NCBI GenBank assembly: GCA_934477125.1
Contig: CAKSOL010000003.1
Span: forward strand, 62,001-126,000
Length of the DNA: 64,000 nt
Source of the DNA: an uncultured Eubacteriales bacterium
GTDB lineage: Bacteria > Bacillota > Clostridia > Oscillospirales > Acutalibacteraceae
Direction of reading: 5' to 3'
Part shown: one piece after another, positions 16,797-24,664 of the stretch
Numbering within the stretch: position 1 is the stretch's first letter
Layout: every line of letters begins with the position of its first letter
Made by a program: the position numbers and the translations under genes
The notes under the pieces: generated by a model
What the model was told of the DNA's origin: nothing
Database searches by the model: none
What the model saw: only the letters and a program-made list of their open reading frames with translations

Positions 16797-17792
16797 TTAA
16801 TTTATTTTTAAAATCTCGCGGATTTTAGGCTCAACAGCCTGTGCCATACGGTAAAATCCGAGATCGTTGGGGTGAATACCGTCGATTGAACAGCAATAAC
16901 GGTCGGTATCGCCGTAGAATGTCTCGCCGTCAAGGAAATATACGTTCTTATCGCCGTCGTTTACCGCGTTTTCATAGGTTCGCATTATTATCCGGCGTCT
17001 TTCCTTTTCAACTGTGTAAGCTTCTTTCGGCATTGTCATAATCAATATCGGAAGATTCGGACATTTTTCTCTTATGCGCTTAAAAAACGGCTCGTGAGTT
17101 TTTTCCAGGTGCTCGGCGTCCGGCGCGTTGTGGTCATAATCATATACAAACAGGCTCATATCAAGCGAGCTGATAAAATCAGCCATTATAAGCTCGCCTT
17201 TGGCGTTGCCGGAAAATCCGAGATTATAGTAATCCATATTCAAGTGGGTTGAGATTATCGCATTGTAGGCGTTGAACGGATTGCAGGCGCATCCGCCCTC
17301 GGTTATGGAGGAGCCGTAATACACAATAGGCTTGCCGGTGTAGGGCGTACACGGGGAAACGGCGGAATCATCGTCAACCTCAATCCAAAAATCCTCTATG
17401 ATTTCATTGCGCGGAAGATATATGATTATATCGCATAATTCGCCCGGAAGCGAAAAATCGGCTTCGGTTGTCATTGAATCATAATTCTTTGGGTACACAA
17501 GACCTAAAAAGTGAGGCTTGTCGGGAGAACCGCAAAGCACGTGTGCCGACTGACACCCGTAAATTGACATTCCAATGTCAATAACCATAGTTTTAAGCGA
17601 AAAGCCTACACGCAGGCTTTTGCTGTCGGTGCGAAAACGCAACCGCGCTCCGGAACAGCGCTTTGCAAGCTTTTCGATGTGCGGCATGGCGGATATTATG
17701 TAGTCGGGAACGCGCTGGAGCTTTTTCTCAAGGTCAAACATAGGAACGCCGAACAGCCTGAGAGGCTCCTGATAATAATGATATTTTTTCAT
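16797..17792 (-). CDS. SGNH/GDSL-family hydrolase (putative sugar esterase)
   Basis: This 331-residue protein has a ~150-residue N-terminal beta-sandwich-like part and an SGNH hydrolase domain. GSSITEGG carries the presumed Ser162, FSGNAKGE supplies the block II Gly, YDYDHNAP the Asn (~222), and DGIHPND the Asp304/His307 pair. No signal peptide is seen, so it is cytoplasmic. The architecture resembles two-domain carbohydrate esterases that remove acetyl groups from oligosaccharides. It lies 49 bp downstream of the AraC gene on the same strand and is probably co-transcribed with it. Confidence 0.85.
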   Translation of the reverse strand: MKKYHYYQEPLRLFGVPMFDLEKKLQRVPDYIISAMPHIEKLAKRCSGARLRFRTDSKSLRVGFSLKTMVIDIGMSIYGCQSAHVLCGSPDKPHFLGLVYPKNYDSMTTEADFSLPGELCDIIIYLPRNEIIEDFWIEVDDDSAVSPCTPYTGKPIVYYGSSITEGGCACNPFNAYNAIISTHLNMDYYNLGFSGNAKGELIMADFISSLDMSLFVYDYDHNAPDAEHLEKTHEPFFKRIREKCPNLPILIMTMPKEAYTVEKERRRIIMRTYENAVNDGDKNVYFLDGETFYGDTDRYCCSIDGIHPNDLGFYRMAQAVEPKIREILKIN

Positions 17793-17841
17793 AGCTTTTT
17801 TCCTTTCGGTATTGGTATCGGAAGATAAAATAAATATTTTT

Positions 17842-18705
17842 CTACTCGCCGGATTTCTCCCTTTTTAAGGAAAGGCGGAATTGGCTCGGAGTCATATTTG
17901 TTCTTTTATAGAAAATCGAATAAAACGAGGCGTAGGTGTATCCGACGTATTGCGCAACGGTAGAAATAGGCAGCTGCGTTTCGCTTAGAAACTGCTTTGC
18001 CTTTTGGATTTTGAAATTTATAAGGTATTCCTCCGGCGACATTCCTATATCGGTTTTGAAAATCCGGTAAAAATGCGTCCGGTCGATATTCAGAGCCTTT
18101 GCGATATCTCCGGTTTGAATATGCTTGTTGTAATTAAGATGTATATATTCCTGCGCTTTGTGTGTATAAGAACTGAAGGAGGATTTTTCCGGCTTTGAAT
18201 TTTCGCCTGAATCAGCGTTTTTTGATTTTGAAATAAGAAAATCAAGCAGACGGAATAAAACTATCAGTCCGTAAATATCCTGATTTTCCGATTTTTCCAG
18301 CTCTACCGCCGATTCTATGATTAAATCGCAGATGGAATCGTCGTCCATATGATACTCAAAGCGTTCGTTTCTGAAAAACGTCCGCTCAATAAGCTCGGCG
18401 GCAAAGGCTCCGCTGAAAGCAAACCAGAAGTATTCCCAGGGCTCCTTTTCGTCGGCTGAAAAAAGAGTTATCTGGTGCGGCTTTGTGAGAATTATATTGC
18501 CCTTTCGCTGCGGATAAAGCTTGTTGTCAATGGTGCAGGTGCCGAAACCGGACTTGATGAAGTGAATCAAATACATATCTCTGTATTCGGCATATGTATA
18601 TTTCGGCTTGCATTTCTCCCATCCGAGCTGCAGCAGGTGTATATAAGGATTTTTGTCGGTATTTATGTAGTTGTAAAAATCGGGAAAATGCCTCGGATCA
18701 ACCAT
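17842..18705 (-). CDS. AraC-family regulator with cupin sensor domain
   Basis: An ATG at 18735 is in frame. The ATG at 18705 is preferred because an aaggggtga ribosome site lies 8-9 nt before it and the predicted promoter start point falls after 18735. This gives 287 residues. The N-terminal half is a sugar-sensing cupin (FGTCTIDN...KPHQITLF) and the C-terminal half has two HTH motifs (TGDIAKALNIDRTHFYRIFK; PISTVAQYVGYTYASFYSIFYK). It diverges from the 31-kb operon beginning at 19015 and is the obvious candidate activator of that operon. Confidence 0.9.
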   Translation of the reverse strand: MVDPRHFPDFYNYINTDKNPYIHLLQLGWEKCKPKYTYAEYRDMYLIHFIKSGFGTCTIDNKLYPQRKGNIILTKPHQITLFSADEKEPWEYFWFAFSGAFAAELIERTFFRNERFEYHMDDDSICDLIIESAVELEKSENQDIYGLIVLFRLLDFLISKSKNADSGENSKPEKSSFSSYTHKAQEYIHLNYNKHIQTGDIAKALNIDRTHFYRIFKTDIGMSPEEYLINFKIQKAKQFLSETQLPISTVAQYVGYTYASFYSIFYKRTNMTPSQFRLSLKREKSGE

Positions 18706-18725
18706 CGAAAAATCACCCCTTGAAC

Positions 18726-18754
18726 ATTTAAGCATATTTTTGTCAAAAAGTCAA
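18726..18754 (-). promoter_or_regulatory. Predicted promoter of the AraC gene
   Basis: On the minus strand TTGACT (18749-18754), a 17-bp spacer and TTAAAT (18726-18731) precede the preferred start codon at 18705. A second overlapping TTGACA lies at 18741-18746. Confidence 0.6.
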
Positions 18755-18808
18755 GCGAAAGGAGAAATTTTACAACAAATTTTAAGCAACGGTTTTCAGT
18801 CAAAAAAG

Positions 18809-18860
18809 TGAACTTTGGCAAAAAAATAACTGAATAAATTATTTAGATTGATGAACTTTG
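18809..18860 (+). promoter_or_regulatory. Direct repeat TGAACTTTG, candidate AraC binding sites
   Basis: Identical 9-mers TGAACTTTG at 18809-18817 and 18852-18860 are spaced 43 bp apart, about four helical turns. They lie in the 309-bp divergent region upstream of the promoter at 18950. Each is followed by an A-rich tract (gcaaaaaaa; cgtaaaata). This is typical of AraC half-sites, but it is inference from one locus. Confidence 0.4.
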
Positions 18861-18949
18861 CGTAAAATATATGCTTTTTAAAAAGAGCTTTTAAATAATC
18901 GGGCTAAAGATATAACAACATAAATAGATATAAAAACAACATATGAATA

Positions 18950-18978
18950 TTGACAGAAAAGCGCGAATTTGCTTTAAT
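18950..18978 (+). promoter_or_regulatory. Sigma-A-type promoter of the 31-kb operon
   Basis: A consensus TTGACA (18950-18955) and TTTAAT (18973-18978) are separated by 17 bp. Transcription would start near 18985, about 30 nt before the permease ATG at 19015. The rest of 18706-19014 is A/T-rich and holds the direct repeats described separately. Confidence 0.75.
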
Positions 18979-19014
18979 ATTATTGTGAAATATTTTATAA
19001 CGGAGAGGATGCTT

Positions 19015-19980
19015 ATGGGCAAACCGAACCTAAGCTATAAGCTTAAAATTCAATCGTTTACTGTGATTTCAAATATAATCAGGTATGCCTTTTTGGTTTC
19101 GTTCAGCTTTATACTGTTATATCCGTTCCTATATATAGTTGTAAATTCATTTAAAGGCATTTCCGATTTCTTTGACCCTACGGTTGAATGGATGCCGAAG
19201 CATCTGTACTTCGGGAATTTTTCCAAAACAATTAAAATACTGGATTTTTGGCGTTCAACGGCAAACACGCTTATATATGAAATTGCGGCTGCTCTTATAC
19301 AGTTCTGCTCGTGCGCCGTTGCTGCATACGGACTTGCCCGCTTTAAATTCAAGGGACAGCGGCTTCTGCTCGGAATGATGGTTTTAAATATCCTCGTTCC
19401 CTCGATGATGATTATAACGCCGAGCTATGTTAATTTCAGCCATATGGATTTTTTGGGAATATTCGGTCTTTTGAACCGGCTTACCGGAATAGATTTAAGA
19501 CCCAATCTGGTTAATACCGTTTTTGCTTTCTATTTGCCCTCCGTTCTCGGCGTAGGTCTTAAAGGCGGTCTGTTTATTTACATATTCGCTCAGTTTTTCA
19601 AAGGTCTGCCGCGCGAGCTTGAGGAAGCGGCATGGATTGACGGCGCCGGACCCTGGAAAACATTTTTGAGTATTGTTGTTCCGTCCTCCGGCGCTGCTTC
19701 CGTAACGGTACTTCTGTTTTCGATAGTGTGGCATTGGAACGATTATTATCTTGCCCAGATGTATCTTTCCGAGCATCCGGTGCTGAGCGTCGCATTAAAC
19801 AATACAAATATCAACAGCGTAATCAATATTCTGGGCGGCAGCCAGACCGAGGGTCAGCTTAATGCCGTTCCGATTATCCTTTCGGGCTGTCTGCTGTTCC
19901 TTTTGCCCTTGATAGTGTTTTATATAGTAATTCAAAGAAAATTTATGGCAAGTATCGCAACGAGCGGTATAGTCGGATAA
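19015..19980 (+). CDS. Carbohydrate ABC transporter permease, MalG type (lone permease)
   Basis: The frame opens at 18943, but the ATG at 19015 follows a ggagagg ribosome site at 6 nt spacing and lies downstream of the promoter, giving 322 residues. It has six hydrophobic segments and the MalG-type EAA loop EEAAWIDGAGPWKTF before VVPSSGA, and ends in the family-typical SIATSGIVG. No MalF partner is adjacent. The closest relative in the window is the last permease (63014-63958), which shares the PGA-type EAA loop and W-x-WNDY block. It may pair with the equally unpaired MalF-type permease at 33680-34573, whose relative at 62115 does precede that 63014 permease. Confidence 0.88.
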   Translation: MGKPNLSYKLKIQSFTVISNIIRYAFLVSFSFILLYPFLYIVVNSFKGISDFFDPTVEWMPKHLYFGNFSKTIKILDFWRSTANTLIYEIAAALIQFCSCAVAAYGLARFKFKGQRLLLGMMVLNILVPSMMIITPSYVNFSHMDFLGIFGLLNRLTGIDLRPNLVNTVFAFYLPSVLGVGLKGGLFIYIFAQFFKGLPRELEEAAWIDGAGPWKTFLSIVVPSSGAASVTVLLFSIVWHWNDYYLAQMYLSEHPVLSVALNNTNINSVINILGGSQTEGQLNAVPIILSGCLLFLLPLIVFYIVIQRKFMASIATSGIVG

Positions 19981-20054
19981 TTAAAGCGTTCGGAAAACCG
20001 CGGCGCTGCAGCTATTCGGATAAAAATTATATTTATGTAAGGAGTTTTAAAGCT

Positions 20055-21455
20055 ATGAAGAAAAAACTAATCTCGGTAATTTCCCTGTTGTTGAGCTTGA
20101 GTATTTTTGTAAGCCTCGCAGCCTGCGGAAATAAGCAAACGGCGTCGGATGACGATGACTTTTTCAATGATAAGGTCGATTCCGTGTCCCAGCAGCCGAC
20201 AAATGGTGCGGGCAGCTCGCAGGATTCCGGAAAGGAAAACACGGGCGGCGGCAAAACCTGGAAGCAGGTTCTTGACGGTATGCCCAAGAGTCTCAGGGGA
20301 ACATCGATAACCGTTTATAACTGGAACCCCGTAAGCGAGTATACCGGAGCGTCCTCGGTTATCAAGAAGTTTGAACAGGCAACCGGAATATCGGTTAATT
20401 GGCAGACTGAAAATTTTGATACATATCTTTCAAAGCTGGCTTCAATGGTTGCGGCAGGCAGTTCGCCGGATGTTGTGCGTATGAGAACGCCGCTTCCCGC
20501 CGGAACCGTTTCCATGCAGCCTATGTCTGTTGCTGAATTTGATTTCAGCGACGCAGCATGGGACAGCTGGGTTTCCGATGTTTACAGCATAAACGGAAAA
20601 TCTTATGCCGTAAACCTTAAAAACACAAACCTTTCATCGCCCAATATGCTGCTTTATAACAAAAGCTTAATAAGCAAATACGACCTTGAGGATCCGTATA
20701 CCCTCTGGAAGAACGGAAAATGGACCTATGACAAATTTGTTCAGATATGCAAGGACTATATGTCTGAATCCAAGGCGGACAGCGCCTGCACATATGAGGA
20801 CTGGAGCGAATTTTCATATTGGTTCGGCGTTTCCGGACCGGTTAAATTTGACGGAAAATCCTATTCGAGCGCAGTAGGAAACAGCGAATTTATTTCCGCA
20901 ACTCAGAAAATTGCAGATATGAAGAATACCGACAGAATAATATGCTCCTGGAACCACGACGACTTCAACGGCGGAAAGCTTTTGTTCTTCAACGGCAGCG
21001 CAGTTTTGGCGAGACGTATGAATTCCTACTTCACAACGCTCAAGAGCAACGGTCAGCTGCTTGCGGTTCCCGGTCCGACGGTAAGCGGCAAGGAGGAGTA
21101 TCAGCTGTTCAGCGAGGTTGAAGCATACGGCATACCCAAGGGAGCGAAGAACCCCAAGGCGGTTCCGTATTTCCTGAGATATTTCCTTGACGGAAATAAC
21201 TATGATTTGTCCTCGTTCTTCTGCAGCGAGCAGGCGCTTGAGGTATACAATCACTGTATGAAAACTCAGAACCGTATGTGGACGACGCTTTACCGCGAGC
21301 AGCACAGCTTTTACGGAGACAGACCGGCAGATACCTTTATCAGCAAGCTGATTGATTCAACGGCTTCTCAGGTATCGAGCATACTTAACAGCACAGCTTC
21401 TGATATCGAGCTTCGCGTAAAGCGTTATAATCAGGAGCTTCAGTCAATCGGTTAG
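20055..21455 (+). CDS. Extracellular sugar-binding lipoprotein (ABC solute-binding protein)
   Basis: This 466-residue protein has a lipoprotein signal peptide ending in LAAC (Cys24), an acidic/Ser-rich spacer to about residue 70, and a solute-binding protein family 1 fold. That fold shows ITVYNWNPVSEYTG, AAGSSPDVVRMRT and LLYNKSLISKYDLEDPYTLW...WTYDKF. It should be anchored outside the membrane and deliver a glycan oligomer to the permeases. It follows the lone MalG permease by 74 bp with a taaggag site. GC-rich hairpins follow it, as is common behind binding-protein genes that need higher expression. Confidence 0.9.
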   Translation: MKKKLISVISLLLSLSIFVSLAACGNKQTASDDDDFFNDKVDSVSQQPTNGAGSSQDSGKENTGGGKTWKQVLDGMPKSLRGTSITVYNWNPVSEYTGASSVIKKFEQATGISVNWQTENFDTYLSKLASMVAAGSSPDVVRMRTPLPAGTVSMQPMSVAEFDFSDAAWDSWVSDVYSINGKSYAVNLKNTNLSSPNMLLYNKSLISKYDLEDPYTLWKNGKWTYDKFVQICKDYMSESKADSACTYEDWSEFSYWFGVSGPVKFDGKSYSSAVGNSEFISATQKIADMKNTDRIICSWNHDDFNGGKLLFFNGSAVLARRMNSYFTTLKSNGQLLAVPGPTVSGKEEYQLFSEVEAYGIPKGAKNPKAVPYFLRYFLDGNNYDLSSFFCSEQALEVYNHCMKTQNRMWTTLYREQHSFYGDRPADTFISKLIDSTASQVSSILNSTASDIELRVKRYNQELQSIG

Positions 21456-21481
21456 TTTAACCGGTATTTTAACTCGGCAAT

Positions 21482-21554
21482 GCGGGAATTGAACGCCCTA
21501 AAAACTGGTTCGATTTATTCCCGCTTGCCTGTGCCGGCGGAAATGCCGCCGGCA
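21482..21554 (+). other. Intercistronic hairpins after the binding-protein gene
   Basis: Two inverted repeats lie in the 160-bp gap. gcgggaa (21482-21488) pairs with ttcccgc (21518-21524), and a perfect 9-bp GC stem (tgccggcgg 21532-21540 with ccgccggca 21546-21554) has a 5-nt loop. No U-tract follows, so full termination is unlikely. Such stems often protect the upstream mRNA of a solute-binding protein (inference). Confidence 0.55.
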
Positions 21555-21615
21555 TCCTCCGCAAAAATTATGTGCGGTATTGCTTTGATTGCTTTAAAAG
21601 CGGAAGGGAGCATAA

Positions 21616-23256
21616 ATGAATATTACGTTTAAGGGTAAACGGTTTTCGGCATTATTTAAAGGGATATCGGTTTTGTCGGCGCTGTTTCTGATTTTAAACT
21701 GCGCTGCCTGCGGCAAAACTCAGCAAACGGTGAGCGAGCCGTCCGGCTCGCTGCTTGATACTGCCGGCGTTTCGTCTCCGGCGGATCCTCTTACCGGAAA
21801 ATATGCTGCTTCCGCCGATGTTTACCGTCAGCGCTCGGATGCGGATGAGGTTCGTCCCTCGGGTAATTGCGCCGAGCTTATCACCGCTCTTTCGGGCGGT
21901 GCGGACGCACAGGCAAATCAGCTGCGCAATACAATTCTGAATGCAAAAAATACCGTTAATAATTATAAAGTGTCGGGAAGTATTTATTATATTTCAACAG
22001 ACGGCAGCGATCTGAACGACGGCAAAAGCGAAAAAACGCCCCTGCGCTCTATAAACGCGCTGAACTCCATTTCGCTCAACAGCGGGGATGCGGTTTTGTT
22101 TGAAAGAGGCGGCATATGGCGCGTTACCGAGCCGATAGGTGCGGTTGACGGCGTTATATACGGGAGCTACGGAAAGGGTGAAAAGCCTACGATATACGGC
22201 TCTCCGAAAAATTACGCCGACGCCAACCTCTGGACGCCGAGCAATATGAAAAACGTATGGAAGGCGGATTTCGGCTATAAGGACGCCGGCTGCATAGTTT
22301 TTAACCATGGCAAAGAGCTTGGCGTTAAGATGCAGACCGGACTTAAACAGCTGACCCAGAACGGACAGTTTTTCCATAACGAGGGCGACGGAATAATATA
22401 TTTGTATTCCGACAGAGGAAACCCCGGCAGACTGTATGACGATATAGAAATTTCCCCAAATTCCTCTATTTTTTATCTTGCACCGTATGTAAGCAATGTT
22501 ACAATAGATAATTTCTGCCTTAAATACTGCGGAAAGTTAGCCGTGGACTGCGGATTCAGCAATAACGGAGTTAATGTTACAAACTGCGAAATCGGCTATA
22601 TCGGCGGTTCAAATTTAAGCAGCACCGTCCGTTACGGCAACGGAATACAGTTCTGGTCCGGAACCGAAAATTCAAACGTAGCCTATAACTGGATATATCA
22701 GATATTCGATACCGCTATATCGTTCCAGGGTACGGACGGAAAGAACTATGTCAATGTCAATTTCAATAATAACCTGATGGAATACAACGATATGGATATA
22801 GAGCTTTGGGACTCTCAGCCTAACTATGAAATACGCAACTGCCATGTTGACAACAACATTATGCGGTTCAACGGCTGCGGCTGGGGAACCCGGCTTAACG
22901 ACGGAGGCATCAGAGGCGGCGAGGTAAGCCTTATGCTGAAATTTTACAGCTGCTCCTACTGCGAAATATCCTTTAAAAACAATATCATCGATAAGAATAA
23001 TTACAGGGCAGTCGTATTCCAGAAGCCCCCGACCTCCGCAAATCATATAACAGTCTCCGGCAACACGGTTTTTGCCGATTCGTCACATTCAAATAATATC
23101 GCCGTTGTGATAGGAACTTTGGTTAAGGACGCGGCGGGACAGGTGTTTACGGCTGCGTCGACTTCCAAGAACTATAAGGCGGACAATCAGGCTGAATTAG
23201 AGGTGGCTTTGCGGGCGTTTGATCCCTCGCCGGCGCTTGTTAAATGGCTTTCCTAA
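21616..23256 (+). CDS. Right-handed beta-helix protein, probable lipoprotein
   Basis: This 546-residue protein has a signal sequence ending in NCAAC (Cys32), so it is probably lipid-anchored although the -3 residue is atypical. It has a linker to about 110, then SIYYISTDGSDLNDG, the usual entry of DUF1565-type parallel beta-helices. SGDAVLFERGGIWRV and many short Asn/Gly-rich coils follow (NVTIDNFCLKYCG, RYGNGIQFW, DTAISFQG). Beta-helix proteins of this kind include pectate-lyase-type enzymes and other glycan depolymerases. No proven catalytic site is visible. It is paralogous to the proteins at 23290 and 36197, which share the same blocks. Confidence 0.8.
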   Translation: MNITFKGKRFSALFKGISVLSALFLILNCAACGKTQQTVSEPSGSLLDTAGVSSPADPLTGKYAASADVYRQRSDADEVRPSGNCAELITALSGGADAQANQLRNTILNAKNTVNNYKVSGSIYYISTDGSDLNDGKSEKTPLRSINALNSISLNSGDAVLFERGGIWRVTEPIGAVDGVIYGSYGKGEKPTIYGSPKNYADANLWTPSNMKNVWKADFGYKDAGCIVFNHGKELGVKMQTGLKQLTQNGQFFHNEGDGIIYLYSDRGNPGRLYDDIEISPNSSIFYLAPYVSNVTIDNFCLKYCGKLAVDCGFSNNGVNVTNCEIGYIGGSNLSSTVRYGNGIQFWSGTENSNVAYNWIYQIFDTAISFQGTDGKNYVNVNFNNNLMEYNDMDIELWDSQPNYEIRNCHVDNNIMRFNGCGWGTRLNDGGIRGGEVSLMLKFYSCSYCEISFKNNIIDKNNYRAVVFQKPPTSANHITVSGNTVFADSSHSNNIAVVIGTLVKDAAGQVFTAASTSKNYKADNQAELEVALRAFDPSPALVKWLS

Positions 23257-23289
23257 GCCCTCGGACATTTAATGTAACGGTGAATTACT

Positions 23290-24642
23290 ATGTGCAATAA
23301 AACAGCTTTTCCTATTCCGTATATACCGGTATCCTCCGGAGCCGAAGAAAAGGCGGCGGAGCTTAAAAATAAAATTGCCGGATACCCCGACAGCTTTAAG
23401 GGAAACCGTAGGATTTATTATGTTTCCGAAAGCGGAAGGCTCGGAAATAACGGCTTTTCGCCTGAAAAACCGCTTATGTTCTCCGAGCTTTGCAGAACTC
23501 ACCTGCGTTCGGGAGATACGGTGCTTTTTGAAAGAAATTCCGTATTCCGCGTCGGCGAGCCGCTTTATTTGTGCGGCGGAGTCAATTACGGCGCTTACGG
23601 TTCGGGAGAAAAGCCGACGCTTCTCGGCTCTCTGAGGAACTATGCGGCAGAGGAGCTGTGGTCGGTAAGTCCCGAAAATGAAAATATATGGATATTAAGC
23701 CTTAACGCTCCCGCTGCCGGAGCAGTTATGTTCGATAACGATTCTTATATGGGAATACGCAGATACGGCACAGCAAAGCTTAATGAAAACGGCGATTATT
23801 TCCACGACGTCCAGAACGGTATATTTTATCTGTATTCGGCTGAGGGGAACCCCGGAAAGCGCTTTTCCGATATCGAAATCGGAACAACCGAGGAATTGGT
23901 ATTTGCGCAGAATGTCAATGATATCGGCTTTGAGAATATCCGGCTCAAATATGCGTCGGTATTCGGAATGAACTGCGGCGGCAACCGAGGAATGAGAATA
24001 GCCGGCTGCGATATTTCGTATATCGGCGGTCATACGTTTAAAAATGAAATCAGATACGGAAACGGTATTCAATTTTGGCTGAGAGGCGAGGATATTTCCG
24101 TAAGTAATTGCAGAATTTCTCAGATTTATGACGCTGCATTGACCTTTCAGGGGTGCGGCGCGGAAAACGCTTATTTTGATAATATACGCTTTGAGCATAA
24201 CTTAATTGAATATTGCTCAATGAATTTTGAATATTGGGCAGGCAGCGGAAGCGGCAGGGACTGCCGTATCTCGAATATTGCCTTTTCGGGCAATACAGTG
24301 CGCCTGGGCGGCTGCGGCTGGGGAGGATTACAGCGCCCCGATAAAGGAAACCAGGCTTTGGTGCTCGGATGGAACAGGCATTATGAAAGCTTTGAAAATT
24401 TCGTTATTTCAGGCAATATATTCGACTGCGCCGAGGGAAACCTGATTTTTGCCCTTTCTCCGACAGGGCAGTCCGGTCTTTCGGTTTTCGGCAATTCTTA
24501 TTATCAGCGGAAATCTGCGGGTATAAATCCGTTTACCGAGATTTTAAGAAAATCCGGAATTGCCGCCTCAGACAGGGACGGACTTTTAAGGGCAGTACTG
24601 CTTTTTGACAGCGCGCCGAATAACGTTGTGTGGGTCGAATGA
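23290..24642 (+). CDS. Right-handed beta-helix protein without signal peptide
   Basis: This 450-residue paralogue of the preceding protein shares RIYYVSESGRLGNNG, SGDTVLFERNSVFRVGEPL, YGAYGSGEKPTLLGS and RYGNGIQFW. It begins MCNKTAFPIPYIPV with no hydrophobic signal. An in-frame TGA at 23281 excludes an upstream extension. It should therefore be cytoplasmic, acting on imported oligomers, or be exported by another route. Loss of the signal segment is also possible. It starts 34 bp after the previous gene with only a weak ribosome site. The catalytic function is unknown. Confidence 0.75.
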   Translation: MCNKTAFPIPYIPVSSGAEEKAAELKNKIAGYPDSFKGNRRIYYVSESGRLGNNGFSPEKPLMFSELCRTHLRSGDTVLFERNSVFRVGEPLYLCGGVNYGAYGSGEKPTLLGSLRNYAAEELWSVSPENENIWILSLNAPAAGAVMFDNDSYMGIRRYGTAKLNENGDYFHDVQNGIFYLYSAEGNPGKRFSDIEIGTTEELVFAQNVNDIGFENIRLKYASVFGMNCGGNRGMRIAGCDISYIGGHTFKNEIRYGNGIQFWLRGEDISVSNCRISQIYDAALTFQGCGAENAYFDNIRFEHNLIEYCSMNFEYWAGSGSGRDCRISNIAFSGNTVRLGGCGWGGLQRPDKGNQALVLGWNRHYESFENFVISGNIFDCAEGNLIFALSPTGQSGLSVFGNSYYQRKSAGINPFTEILRKSGIAASDRDGLLRAVLLFDSAPNNVVWVE

Positions 24643-24664
24643 TTTTTTGTGAAGGTGTGTTTTA

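Noticed and set aside
18943..19014. Earlier ATG for the lone MalG permease
   Set aside because: The TTGACA/TTTAAT promoter lies within this stretch, so it would be upstream of the mRNA start. The ATG at 19015 has a ggagagg site.
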